Below are positions 47,130 through 59,200 of a stretch of DNA of 64,000 nt, piece by piece; within the stretch, counting starts at the first letter, position 1, and each line of letters opens with the position of its first letter. Origin of the DNA: Carex sylvatica (lineage: Eukaryota; Streptophyta; Magnoliopsida; Poales; Cyperaceae); assembly GCA_964058845.1 (NCBI GenBank), contig CAXKVR010000181.1, forward strand, positions 1 through 64,000, read 5' to 3'. The translations under genes were made by a program, and so were the position numbers. The notes beneath the pieces are model-generated. The model did not search any database, was not told the DNA's origin, and saw only the letters and a list, made by a program, of their open reading frames with translations.

Positions 47130-49248
47130 AAATAGGTCCCCAAAAAATTTCAATCTGGTTTAGCAAACCGGTTACCGACTTGGAAAAGCTGCAGCTGTCC
47201 CAAATTCTCCACGTACCAATAGATCGCAATTCTTTCAATTACTTGGGGGCTAAAAATTGCTACTTGTGCCCAGGCCTTCGATTTTCTCTACAAAAAATTC
47301 CTGACAAAGTTCCAATCTTGGAAAATGAAGTGGTTATCACAAGTTGGCAGAATTGTTCTCATTAAGGCGGTTTTGCAAGCTATCCCGATCTACTTCATGG
47401 CAACCGTTAAAATTCCAAAACGGGTAATCAACAAGTTCACAACTTTGATTCGCAAATTCTTTTGGGGAAAGTTGGATAAGGATAGGTTCATGGCTCTAAT
47501 TGCATGGGATAAGATTACTGCACCGATGGAGAAGGGGGGATTGGGATTAAGGGATTTGGAAACGATGAATGATGCTCTACTGGCAAAGCAATTGTGGAGA
47601 TTGGCGCAGGACAGTGAGGCGCTGTGGGCAAGATAGATCAGGGCAAAATATCTGCCTAGAAGCAAGTTATGGCAGTCTAAACGTACATAAAGATGTACAA
47701 TTTTCTGGAGAAATGTCATGAATTTGAGAGAGGATCTTCAGGGAGCACTCAGTTGGAAGATTGGAGATGGAATGGACTGCAGAGTGTTTTTTCAACCATG
47801 GTTCAAGGGTGCTCTCCAGTATGAGCCTAGGGTACCAGCTGACAGGGATATCAAGGTGGGTGACCTGGTCTTACAAGAATTGGGAGTGTGAGATGTCAAC
47901 AGATTGATTGATCTTTTTGGGTTCGCTACTGCTACAACAATAGTATCAACAATCCGGCCGCCCACACCAGATGCCCAGGAGTTCTAATTTTCCAACCTAT
48001 TGGCTAGAAAAATGTCCTAGAGTTGTTGTACCCAAAGATCGAGAGTTCGATTTTCCCTCACGAACCTTGGTAGCTACTATCAAGTTTTCAAAAAAAAAAA
48101 AAAAAAACAAATGACTGCTTCTCAGTGGCAGGGGCTTATCATTTCTTCTATCAGGTCAGATTCTCTCAAATTGAGCAGCAACTTCCCATGTTTCCAACTA
48201 TCTGGCAGCTGGTATGGAATAGGGGGGGTCATTGTGCCACGGGTCAGAGTTTTTATTTGGAAATTACTCAACAATGGCTTGCCATGGGGATCCCTAATGG
48301 CTCATAGACTGGGGAGGGGGGACCCAACGTGTCATGCCTGCGGTCATGTGCAGGGGGATGCAAATCACTGGTTACTTGGGTGCAGCTTCTCTAGAGCTTG
48401 TTGGTTTCAGGGACCACTGGCACTAAAAACGGAGGGGTTTCAGGGTGGTGTAGCAGAGTTCTTCAACTGGATCAATGTCAGTACCTCAGATGAGCAATGG
48501 ACAGATTTCGTCAATCAAGTCTGGGCACTTTGGAGGTGCAGGAATGATTGTGTTTATGCAGGAATCAAGCCGGAATTCCAGAATTTCAGTAAACATCTAA
48601 ACTCAATTTCTTCAGAATCGAAACTGGTGGCAACGAATGTAGCAAGGACAAAAGGGGAGGATAGTGTGCAACTGCCGCAATTGCAAGGGGTGGGTTTGAG
48701 ATGTTTTACTCATGGTTCATGGAAAGAAGAATGGCAAGGGGGCTTGGGTTTTGTGTTTCGATCAGGAGAATGGAAACCTGCTCGGGTATAGGTCTGCCTT
48801 CCAGAGAGTCTGCTGTCCACTACAGGCTGAGGCTAGGGCTTTATTGGATGCAATTGACTATGCAATCTCAAGGACTTACAGGGAATGCATTTTCTGTTCT
48901 AACAGTCAGGTCCTGGTCAATGCTACTATGGGACTTCAACCACCCATTCATACGGATTGGAAGGCCTTGAGAGAAACACACGATATATGGATGAAACTCA
49001 AACAGAACACTTCCTATCAGTGTTGTTATATTCCAAGGAGTCAAAACGTTTTGGCTGACAGCTTGGCGAAGCAAGGAAGGATGAGAGGCTGGGACTACAC
49101 GGGATTTACATACCCCTTGTTAATTTTCTGATGTCGTTGATTAGTTATCTTATTGTTAGGCTAATTTCTATAATTTTTTGAAAAAGATCTGTAAGAGTTA
49201 AGGATGCAAGTTGTGGCCTACAGGCGTGAAACATGCAAAAAAAAAAAA
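47130..49248 (+). mobile_element. LINE 3' remnant with zf-RVT and RNase H domains
   Basis: Begins a few bases after the SSL stop. Text: KWLSQVGRIVLIKAVLQAIP, MEKGGLGLRDLETMNDALLA (47325-47636), stops, then a zf-RVT domain (CHACGHVQGDANHWLLGC) at 48111-48791 and, after a frameshift, an RNase H domain (LQAEARALLDAIDYA, IPRSQNVLADSLAKQGR; end 49131). Two RNase H acidic positions are changed (HGSW for DGSW, SNSQ for SDSQ), so it would be inactive. A short poly-A is at 49237-49248. The RT core is lost. It belongs to a different LINE lineage from the copy at 40-42 kb, which has no RNase H here. Confidence 0.88.
47990..48107 (+). mobile_element. Probable tRNA-derived SINE inside the LINE
   Basis: The LINE frame is interrupted by non-coding DNA with GAGTTCGATTTTCCC (resembles a Pol III B box), the tail CTTGGTAGCTACTATCAAG and a poly-A run of about 18. 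The same tail plus poly-A is found at 838-875. A possible A box (TTGGCTAGAAAAATG) lies about 30 bp earlier. No TSD found; the start is approximate. Confidence 0.45.
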
Positions 49249-49625
49249 GACTATATACACTCTGTATAAACATAATTTGTAAATCATATATAAGAATATT
49301 TTAAATTTTAGAATTTGTAACGTTTATAATTAATTTATGTTTATTCCCTCCATTCTTCACATAAAATAGTAAGCAAGCCTTATCACGAAGACAACGACTT
49401 TACTGTTTTAACTTGTGATGAGATCAGAAGAAAAAATAAAAAACCAAGTCAGATTAGATTAGAATACATATCCCCTACAATAACTCAAAATTTTAGGTTG
49501 AATCTGGACCGTCAGATGTTTCCCTCGTTTTGTCCAGACTCTGATTGGACGGTTCTGATCAAAACACAAAATATGGAATACCGGATCCCATTGGTTTGTG
49601 AACTGAAAAATGAAATAACGGCCTA

Positions 49626-49730
49626 GATATATAAATTCTGGGCTTTTTTCGGCCCAGTTTCAGCCCAGTAGCCCACTATTTAGTCTCAGATAAAATCCTA
49701 GAGAGGAAAGAGATAACGAGAGAACAAAAA
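49626..49730 (+). promoter_or_regulatory. Promoter with TATA-like box and site II elements
   Basis: GATATATAAATT at 49626-49637 is followed by four site II-type motifs (TGGGCT 49640, GGCCCA 49651, AGCCCA 49662, AGCCCA 49670), then the leader and ATG 49731. Site II motifs bind TCP factors and are frequent before nuclear genes for organelle and ribosomal proteins. Confidence 0.55.
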
Positions 49731-50904
49731 ATGGCCTCTTTGTGGTGTCTCTCAGCGGCGACCGCTGCCTTCTCTCCTTCTCTGGTTGTCAAAAACCCTA
49801 ACGGAGCTGTCACTGTTAGTCCAACGAATGGTTGCATTTCTCTTCGAAGTCGGCCGTGCGCGCTTCAACGGCGTCGGAGAGATTTGACGGTGCGCTTGGT
49901 GTGGGATCAGGAGGAAGAGCATTACACCTATCTCCACCATCTAGATTTTCCATATGTATGCTTTCTTTTCTTTGTTCCCTTCTAATTGATTAGTTGAAAG
50001 TTTTATTTTCTTTGTTCCCTTCTAATTGATTAGTTGAAAGTGATAGTGATTTACCAGAATGTAAAAATCAGTACATCTGACAATAGGATATTTACCAGAA
50101 TGTAAAATTGAACTCTTGCATTGGATTTGATTGGTTTCATTTGTCAATTCAATTTGTGAGCTGGTAGTATTGTTTTCTTTGGTCTTAATTTATACTAAAT
50201 TTTGAAGTTTCATATCAAAACTAGAATTGAAAAAAATGCAAGTGTCTTTACTGTCAGATTTTGCTGACTTGCCTTTCAGTTTACATCTAATTTAATTACT
50301 TTTTGTTTTTACTGATTTTTTTCTGGTAATTTCTCTACTAAGTCGATTCTAGTGCAATGTAATAGAACCTACTCCCAGCAATAAGATGTTTACCAGAATG
50401 TAAAATTGAGTACATCTGACAATAGGATTTTTACTAGAACGTAAAATTGAAACTCTTGCATTGGATTTCATTGGTTCCATTTGTCAATTCAATTTGTGAA
50501 TTGTGAGGTGGCAGTATTGTTTTCTTTGGTCTTAATTTATACTAAATTTTGAAGTTTTGTTTTTGTGCTGTTACTTATGCAAGGGTCTTTACTGTCAGAT
50601 TTTAGTGACTTGTCTTCAGTTTACATCTAATTTAATTACCTTTGTTGCATTAGTTCCTTCACTTTGTTATATATGTCAGTATTGCCACCCATATAGATTT
50701 TGCTCATTTTTTCTAAATAGTTCTCTGAGATTTCAGGAGGTGGACAGGCCGGAGCCTCCTCGAAGAACAAATGTATTTCCGCGCCTTCCTCCAATTCCAA
50801 CACCACTGACAACATGGCTGCCCCGTGATGTGGCTCCTGACGATGAAATCGATGAAGACGAAGAGGAGTATGAAGAGGAATATTATGAGGAACAAGATTT
50901 CTGA
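49731..50904 (+). CDS. Small protein with likely plastid transit peptide and acidic tail
   Basis: Two exons, 49731-49955 and 50737-50904, join in phase 0 (TAT/GTATGC donor, TTTCAG acceptor) to give 130 aa. The N-terminus (MASLWCLSAATAAFSPSLVV, then Ser/Arg-rich with few acids) looks like a chloroplast transit peptide. Then follow RLVWDQEEEHYTYLHHLDFP, a Pro-rich linker (PRLPPIPTPLTTWLPRD) and a very acidic C-terminus of Asp, Glu and Tyr ending in EEQDF. I do not recognise the family. Site II promoter motifs agree with a nuclear gene for an organelle protein. The intron (781 bp) contains a duplicated segment. Splice phase, promoter and transit-like start support a real gene. Confidence 0.75.
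49971..50640 (+). repeat. Direct duplications in the intron of the 130-aa gene
   Basis: A 36-bp unit (TTTTCTTTGTTCCCTTCTAA, then TTGATTAGTTGAAAGT) is repeated back to back near 49968-50041. A segment of about 245 bp at about 50052-50300 (TACATCTGACAATAGGAT to TTACATCTAATTTAATTAC) recurs at about 50396-50640 with scattered changes, period about 344 bp. Confidence 0.75.
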
Positions 50905-51736
50905 GTAGTATAACATTTTCTGCTGTGGAATATGCTTCTTTACCAGTTATCAGTATGTTAACAGTGTGTCCTTTTGTATGGTCTCTTAAACTTCTATTTT
51001 AGTGCCAGTTTATTTTTTTTTGCATGGTTTTATTTATGGTTTGGAAAATCGGTCGAGTCCATGTTGACTCGGCCGAGTCGGAACGGTATTGGCCGGAGGC
51101 GATCCGATTTTTCCCGAGTTAACTCGCGTATTGACAAAATCGGTGCTAAATTGACACAATTGGCCGAATTTTCACTCATTTTCTTGCCTCTAGAGCAAAA
51201 GTATCATATTTTGGTGATTCAATTGAGTCAATTTTGTATTTTATGGATGATAGTCGAAAGAATTTGGGGATTCGCCATCAGAAAGAGGGGAGTAATTTTG
51301 ATTCAGAACGAAGAAGTAGAAAGCTTAAATCATTATAAAATACTGAATAGACTTGGTTTATGTATGATGTATAGTACTATTTTGAAATTATAACATGGTT
51401 CATAGTTAGGGGTGAAAACGGAGCGGATAATGCTAATATCATATCCGTATCCGTCTTTCAATGAGCGGATATGAATACGGATACGGATAGCAAATGGATA
51501 TTAAAATTTAAAATCAAATTTGCTTTAAATGGATATGGATACGTAATGGATAATTTACAAATACAGATTCGAATATAGATACGAAACAAATAATTGTTGA
51601 ATAATTGAGTTATATGAAACTTAAGACATTAATTAACAAAATTAAAATATTACAATTTATATGTTGCTGATACAATTAAAATATTACAATTTATATGTTG
51701 CTGATTTGTACTAAGTAAAATCAAATGGTACTCAAG

Positions 51737-52595
51737 AGAAGTGCGCTGTTGTAATCAGAAGAGAAATATGAGAGCCCTTTTCGAAGATTTTTGCAAAAAG
51801 CCCAATTCTTTGGCCCACTATATAATTATAGTTCAAATTCTTGAGTCTGACTACTATGACATCGATGTCACATGACACTAACTTCAAACGACTAATCTAA
51901 ACCGCTCAAACCAATTTACTTTATGAGTGATGCGCTGTTGTAATCAGAAGTATTATAATCAGAAGAGAAATATGAGAGCCCTTTTTGAAGATTTTTGCAA
52001 AAAGCCCAATTCTTTGGCCCACTATATAATTATAGTTCAAATTCTTGAGTCTGACTACTATGACATCGATGTCACATGACACTAACTTCAAAATTAATTG
52101 AATATACTTCAAACGACTAATCTAAATCGTTAAAACCAATTTACTTTATGAGTGATGCGCTGTTGTAATCAGAAGTATTATAATCAGAAGAGCAATATGA
52201 GAGCCTTTTTTGAATATTTTTGCAAAAAACCCAATTCTTTGGCCCACTATATAATTATAGTTCAAATTCTTGAGTCTGACTACTATGACATCGATGTCAC
52301 ATGACACTAACTTCAAAATTGATTGAATATACTTCAAACAACTAATCTAAACCGTTCAAACCAATTTACTTTATGAGTGATGCGCTATTGTAATCAGAAG
52401 TATTATAATCAGAAGAGAAATATAAGAGCCCTTTTCGAAGATTTTTGCAAAAAGCCCAATTCTTTGGCCCACTATATTTTCAAACTCTTGAGTCTGGCTA
52501 CTATGACATCAGTGTCACATGACACTAATTTCAAAATTGATTGAATATACTTCAAACGACTAATCTAAATCGTTCAAACCAATTTACTTTATGAG
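51737..52595. repeat. Tandem array, about four units of 225 bp
   Basis: The motif TGATGCGCTGTTGTAATCAG recurs at 51928, 52153 and 52378 (one change), exactly 225 bp apart. A partial first unit starts near 51737, and the last unit is about 217 bp. Each unit carries TTTTTGCAAAAAGCCCAATT, GGCCCACTATAT, GACATCGATGTCACATGACA and the ATGAGTGATG arm of the foldback MITE family. Confidence 0.85.
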
Positions 52596-52883
52596 TGATG
52601 TGTTTATATGTTATTTTTTTATATTTTCGAGTTATTTTAGTATCAAATAAAGGGATAAAAATGTTGAAAAATAAATGTATTCAAATTAACTTAAAAACTC
52701 ACACATTTGACCGCTTGACTTGATACCAAATAAATTCAAAAAGTTATAAAATTTACATGTAAATACACAACTAATGAAGTAGATCGGTTTAAACGGTTTG
52801 AATTCACTATATAAAGTCGATTCGATAAGTTTTGGAATTGGTGTTATATAGACTGAAATGACACTGATGTTATACTAGCCATA
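51850..52883. mobile_element. Foldback MITE with left arm amplified into the array
   Basis: The arm GACTACTATGACATC to AACCAATTTACTTTATGAG is matched by its inverted form at about 52760-52883 (AATGAAGTAGATCGGTTTAA to GATGTTATACTAGCC). The core GACCGCTTGACTTGATAC and GAGTGATG motifs place it with the MITEs at 2.3, 24.8 and 25.7 kb. A 16-bp direct repeat TTCAAATTCTTGAGTC/TTCAAATTCTTTAGTC flanks the unit. Confidence 0.6.
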
Positions 52884-53943
52884 CTTCAAATTCTTTAGTC
52901 CGGATGTTCACCTTTTTTAGTCTCACAATAGAAATGCACTGATATATGGAGGTGTTTATATATATCAAACCTTAACAATTTGCAAATGCGCAGTGGAGGG
53001 AGGACGGCCAAGAGTTCAGCGCTGAAATTAATTTTGTTTATGTTAATGGGTTCAGATCCGCTTCGTTGGGTTTCAGATCCACTCCTAAAGGGTAACCGAT
53101 ATAATCGGATATCCGCTCCGAATACCCATTCCTAACTGTATTCATATCTGACTCCGATACTTCTAACTAATATGTAATAAATATTTGATTCTGTATCCAA
53201 AAATTATCTGAATTTGTTTATTCAAATTCGGATTTGGAGCGGATTCGGAACGGATAATCCGGATCCTTTTTCAGCCCTATTCATAGTGGATCATGTCTAG
53301 ACTCTATAGCCATGTTATAAAATTTATTAACTTGGATTTATTAACTTGGACAATCTAAGCACCTCTTTTTAATAAATCCATGTTTATTGTTATTAAATAG
53401 AGACTTTCTTTTAGTTATTTATTATTTTTACTTGAGTAAAATTAAAATATTAATTGTTTATGAAATAAAATATTTCCTATGAAAATAAATTAACGCATAT
53501 ACAAAATAAAATATGAAAATATAAAAGTTAAATTAAAATATTTTATTTGTCTTTTGTGAATTTATTCATTTTTTGTTGTTTTTAAATTAGATAAATATTA
53601 TTTGTTTAAGTAATACAGTGCAAATTTGATTGTTAACTGTCTAGATTTAATTATTTTGAGTGTTGGAATGGATTATTTGACAAATTTGGTACAAAATATG
53701 ATTCTATCAAAAAAATTTGAGTTTCCGATCTGATTTATTCAATTCCAACCGATTCATCCGATTCCACAGTCAAATATCCGATTCTGGTTCCGGTTCCGGT
53801 TCCGAGTTTCAGAACCATGGTTTTATTTGTGTACCATTTTTTTGTGCATTGAATATTTTAATATAGTTTCTACTGCCCTTTTTAATATTCCTATTAGACT
53901 TTGGTTTTTAATAATACTTCATCTATTAATAAGATCAGGAACA

Positions 53944-54056
53944 TTTAATTTTATGACTAACGACTACTGCGAGTAGTTCAGTCATATGTAAATGGTTTTT
54001 TTTATAAATATATCTTTTAATGGGACTTTCCCACTAAACTTCAAAAAAAAAAAAAA
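53944..54056 (+). mobile_element. Short retroposon (SINE-like) with 13-bp perfect TSD and poly-A
   Basis: AAGATCAGGAACA at 53931-53943 and 54057-54069 flanks a 113-bp insert ending in about 14 A. GAGTAGTTCAGTCATATG resembles a tRNA A-box region; no clear B box is seen, so it may be truncated or another SINE type. It lies 123 bp right of the nested hAT cluster. Confidence 0.7.
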
Positions 54057-54688
54057 AAGATCAGGAACAAATGGGATTTGTACTGATCTGTTCATATTAT
54101 TAATTATTTGTTATTTTCTTTAAAATAATTCTGTTATGCAGTTTGTTCGTTCGTCCATATAGAGGACCTGTTATCGTTTTTTTTTTTTTTTTAAATTTAA
54201 TTTGGCACTCCAAATGATGATGCCCTTTTAAGGGAATCAGCAAGCATTGCATTTGTTTTCTTTAAATTGCTTTATATGGAAGCATGAGAAGCAGGGAAGG
54301 TGTTGTCACGTGACAAGCTTTGCAGGAACGATATTTTCCTTTGAATAAAGGTATTGGCAGAGGAATACACGTGCATTCGAGAGGTAATACGGGAAGGTAA
54401 GCCCTGACAGATGGCACTTCAAAGTAATTACAAACAATACCAGTAGGCATGGTAATAACATGAAGTAACCTTCACCATTTTGTGCTTTTGTTGACGTGGG
54501 TAAAGTCTTAGGTCGTCAAAACGATACCTATTCTTTGGGTATTCACTCTAATTTTGGTAGGATCATTACTCACAGAATCTTCTCCCGACTACTAATTTGA
54601 TTACTCATGGTAAGAAGCAAAACCTTTTCTTTTGTCCACTTTGATCAATATAATTTATTTATTTTTAACTAATTTGTGTCTTATGCAG

Positions 54689-54898
54689 CCTCTAGCACCG
54701 CTAGTTGCAAGGAATTTGGTGAGATTCATGGGCTTATTCATAAATCGACCAGCTGAGACAGTGACGACCATCTTGCATCTCAGCCGTAGGATCCCAAGAG
54801 ATGGCAGATTGGAAAGGCTAGTACAAGAAGATATAATCCTAGATAGTGAGAACTGTCTCTTACGCTTCCCAATTGAATTGATAAGATGCTTTTTCTAG
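54689..54898 (+). CDS. Exon-like open frame of unknown family
   Basis: After a TTATGCAG acceptor the frame reads PLAPLVARNLVRFMGLFINR, PAETVTTILHLSRRIPRDGR, LERLVQEDIILDSENC and ends at TAG 54896-54898. I do not recognise the family, and no upstream exon was identified. A diverged copy lies at about 59368-59465. It may be the last exon of a small gene or an unrecognised repeat; confidence in coding is low. Confidence 0.3.
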   Translation, partial: PLAPLVARNLVRFMGLFINRPAETVTTILHLSRRIPRDGRLERLVQEDIILDSENCLLRFPIELIRCFF

Positions 54899-55029
54899 TG
54901 CTGTAGTGTTGCATCAATTTAGTGAAATGGAACTTTGTTGATATGTAACATCTCTTCTGAGTTTGCTCTTGTACCTTTCTGAATGTTTCTATAATAAAGT
55001 TGGCTGATATTAAAAATTCTATATGTTTA

Positions 55030-56207
55030 AAATTGCTTCCAATCAAACAATAACTGTAGCTGAAGCATTTCCCTTAGATACACATTTAGAATTATCTTTA
55101 AATAGACAACTTACTGGTATCTTACTAACAAAATGGAATAATCTAAGACAGTCCATCTCCTTTAAATATAAAGGACTTGATTTAATTAGGTGGAAATAGA
55201 TTGCAAATGGTCTTTTTACTGTACACTCCTTATATAAATGGTTAGAGTTTGGTGGAATTAAAAATAATTACTTCACAACCATCTGGAAAGCACATATTCC
55301 TATGAAAATTAAGGTTTTTCTTTGGTTATTGAAACAAAATAGAGTACTCACCAAAACAAATCTAACTATTAGGGGATGGCGTGGAGATACTACTTGCCTA
55401 TTTTGTGGAGATGCAGAAGAAACCACTGATCATTTATTCATTACTTGTCCATATACTAATTCTATTTGGTCATGGATTGCTAACCACAATGGTTTCTTTT
55501 TTAATTATGAAACAGTAGAAGACCTTTGGTTAATTGATTGTTGTATATCCCTTAAAGATAAACTATTGGTTGAATTAGTAAGAGCAGCAAGCCAGCAACT
55601 CTATGGTCCATATGGTTAGCAAGGAACAAGGTCTGTTTTGAAAATGCTCCAATACCAACCCTTACCAGTATAGGATCCAATATAATTTCCCTTGCTACTT
55701 ATTGGTGCAAAATAAGGAATGACGAGACTTACTTCAAATTTACTTTAATTCTGTCTATGGATGTTTATAATTTGAATCAGGGAGACAGTCTGACAATTTG
55801 TCGGTTTCAGATATCCAAGAAGAGCACCATTCAGGAGATACAGGGGGCGCAGAACCTGGGTATGGGGGGCTAGCTCTGTCTGACTATCTAGTCACTAGAA
55901 TGGACTCTGAACCTTCCAATCCAGATCCTGCAACACCATCCTCTGATGAATCTTATATGGATTGCTCTTCCCCATCGACAGATTTTATCCTATCTTAGTC
56001 ACTGAAAGAACTTTAACTATTCAGTAGTATCTTTTGTCTGTAATATGGAACCTGTGAAATTTGGTTCTATGCTTGTCTGAACTAAGTAGGTTATGTCTCT
56101 TTTAGTTTTTCTACATTGGAATCGTATTCCATTGTATTTTGTATGAACTATGGTTACCGTTTTATATGAAACACGTGGATTTACCTTCTTTTATAAAAAA
56201 AAAAAAA
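55030..56207 (+). mobile_element. 5'-truncated LINE with 14-bp TSD
   Basis: ATTCTATATGTTTA at 55016-55029 and 56208-56221 flanks an insert ending in a poly-A run (56196-56207). Inside is a zf-RVT domain (55302-55619: MKIKVFLWLLKQNRVLTKTN, CLFCGDAEETTDHLFITC) preceded by IWKAHIP. In-frame stops occur near 55200 and 55619. Only the last part of ORF2 is present. Confidence 0.9.
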
Positions 56208-56221
56208 ATTCTATATGTTTA

Positions 56222-59200
56222 GGATAACGGAGATTATAAATAATGAAAAGAGATGGATTTGAACCATTTGTTGCTATTTTTAGTAACCGAAAGCAAAATA
56301 ATTAGACCCAATTTGGATGGAAGGAGGGGTGTCAAGGGCACCCGTTTACCCAATCCGTACCATATTTGATAAGACTGGTACATGTAATGTTCTTTTTTTT
56401 TTCACGTTTACCTTATCGGATATAGGTATGAGTAAGAGTAAGGGTACGGATAAAGACTACTCCTTACCAGTTATAATTATAAAAAATAAAAATTATAAAA
56501 TTATATATATAGATATATATTTATACGGAGTTGATGAATTATATGATATAGTTTTATTCATGGCTCAAATATATCTTTCAATATCATCCTTTTACCAGTT
56601 TATCTGACCCATACTGAATTCAATAAGATGGGTACGGGTAAGGATTTTTTTCATTTAGCTGATCAGGTACGGGTAAAGGTAAATTTTTTTGTTAACATAA
56701 CGGGCAAAGTTATGAATATGTGTCCACCCAACCAGTTCGTTTAATGCAAATTAAATTTTTATTATGAATACGGGTTTTGACTGAATCATACATATGTGCT
56801 CTCTTATATTGATACTCATCAAGTCATTTAACAATTCAATGACTAAGCTTTTGTGACAAGTTATTTCAGTTGTTTTGATGTCCCTGTGGGCCAATTTACT
56901 GACTAATCTGGTTACTTCACATAACTGAATATTTTAGTATATGCACACTTACACATTATAGAAAAAGCTCCTCAAAAACCATTTTAAGATCTATGGTTTT
57001 GGCATACAATAGGTTCCAGGTTTCTAGCAACCATGAATCCAATGTGATGACCAGTGGCTATAAATAGGTGACAAGAAGGATTTTATCTTTTTGAGTACAT
57101 TTGGATTATTTTCTTACTCTGAAGTGAGAAAGCTTTATTTCCCTATTAGAAATCCAATTCAGAGCGAGAAGATGAGGGGTGCTGATATTCACACCACGAA
57201 AAATATTATTAATTAACACAACAAGCTTTAAACGTTATCATAAATAGACAACTTTACTTTTCAATTTGTTTCTCATTCAAGCAGGCTTTTGTTTCTTTTT
57301 TTTAATTAACAAGTTTCTTAAATATCAACTTCTAAATTTGTTATCCTTCATTCATGTTATTATCTTTTGATTGTATATTATAAGATGGAAAGAAGAAAAA
57401 ATTATTTAGTATGTTACCCAATCAAATTTTGAAATAATATGTCCCAATTGCCACTAAGAATATTTTTTCTTTTTTTATAGATGTAATTGCTTTCTGCTTT
57501 TAATTATGTAACTCAATTGATTGAAAATTATGTTGACAACATTTTTTATTAATTGTAAATTATATAATTTAATTAAATATTTAGATAATTTTATCTTTAA
57601 ATCTTTTATCATTTCAATTAATAAAATCTACAATTTATTATCTGTTAATTTAAGTACAAGTTTTCTATTTGTTGATTAGTAAATTGATTTTTCAGCTCGT
57701 TAATTATGAGTGTTAAATTTTAATTATTGTCTTTCGTTTTTTAGGAAAGAAATGCACCTAGAGAGAAATATTTTGATTTTGAAAATAAAATGAATCATAA
57801 TTATTAAAATAAAGAAAGTGTTGATTGCATAATCAAATAAGACAAGATATATATAGCAACATTAAAAGAGGGACAAGTTGTCTATACACTTAAAGAAGTT
57901 TGAAATTGTTCTGTTAATAGAAAAAATAAAATTGTGTTAAAATCAGCACCCGAAGATGAGAGGTGAGAGACAGAGAGTAAGAGAAACCGGTGGCTGCTTC
58001 CCAAACAAAAACAAAAAAAATAAAAATAATAAAAGAAACAGAGATTGAACCTGGTGTATCTTGGTAGTTATAGAAGTTTCGGCCTGATTCATTGCCTCTC
58101 CAAGGAGAAAGCCGAGGTGAGTTGTGGTGCCGGCCGTATTGTTGCATTTGGTTGTGGTGCCAGCCATATTGTTGCCACTTCTGTTCAGCATATATTAATT
58201 TTTCAAAACAAAAAAAAGCTGAAATTACAGTTTTATAATCATGGATCTCAATCAATGCCATAAATAATGAAGCATTTGTTGTGATTTCGGATAGGTTAAA
58301 GTGCAACAATTCGATTCAGTTCTTCAGTTTGTTCACTACCCGAAAACTAGAACCCATGTATAAAACTAATTTCAAGATTAATATAAAGTTTACCACTAGA
58401 CGCGCAGCGGAAACTTCAAGCCCTAGCAGTAATCTTCTTCACTTCGTATACCTCGTGTCGAATCCACGCAACAGCAACCGCAGCCACGTCTCTATCGGTA
58501 TCCACACAAACAAGTTGACAAACAACTGAAAGTTGAAGTGCCAGCCCCAACTTACAGTCCCCTTCTTGTTTCTCTGCTTTTTCTTTCGATTTCTGATTTG
58601 GTGCGAATTCAGATATATCAGATTTTTGGTTTCATCAAATAAATCTGAAAATACTATTCTTCTATTTTCTGTCACTCTTTCTCTTTTGGTTTCTTATCCG
58701 AAAATATATCCTATATTTGTTTTTCTGTCTTTTTCATTACTGTCCAAAAATTGAACAGATCAGAGAGAGTCAGCAGCAAAAATAGCATATGCATTGTATT
58801 TATAATACAATACATCTGTTGATCGCATTCATTCAAATCGCACCCATTCAGAGATGTCTATCTGATCATATCAATAAAACAGACATTTTTGGGGCCCATA
58901 TTTTAATGCAGCCCAAAAAAACTTTATCCATATTTAATTAACTATTAATTAAGGCTTAAAATATTCTGGCATGTTAGTACATTTCTAACAGCATTGACCT
59001 GCAAGCCTGTTTTTACAAGATCAATAGGCTGTTAAATTACTGAAGAAACTTAATTACAGTACAGTAGTAGATGAAAGTGAGGTGAACTCATTAATACTCA
59101 TGTCATCGAAAGCTTCTTAAATAGATAATTATTTGGCAATTAGAAGAGAAAAATATTACGTATTAGTTACAAACAGACAGTCTAAATAAACATACAATTT

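Larger units (their letters stand above)
51407..53279. mobile_element. hAT element with perfect 8-bp TSD, inserted in the outer element
   Basis: Ends TAGGGGTGAAAACGG and TTTTTCAGCCCTA, flanked by TTCATAGT on both sides (51399-51406, 53280-53287). GGATACGGATA and GATATCCGCTCCG-type subterminal repeats lie at both ends. 1873 bp because a foldback element with a tandem array lies within it. No transposase text. Confidence 0.85.
51036..53820. mobile_element. Outer hAT-like element of a nest
   Basis: Ends ATGGTTTGGAAAATCGG and CCGAGTTTCAGAACCAT(GG) are imperfect inverted repeats flanked by TTTTATTT at 51028-51035 and 53821-53828. The shared flank may extend to CATGGTTTTATTT. GACTCGGCCGAGTCGG and CCGGTTCCGGTTCC subterminal repeats relate it to the element at 29830-30272. 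Without the inner insertion it would be about 0.9 kb. Confidence 0.65.

Noticed and set aside
51921..52337. Two nearly identical 63-aa minus-strand reading frames
   Set aside because: They are the same stretch of the 225-bp non-coding tandem unit read twice; repetition, not coding conservation.
57914..58309. 131-aa minus-strand frame with Gln/His/Asn repeats
   Set aside because: No recognisable domain, no clear splice partners and a low-complexity core; coding not supported.
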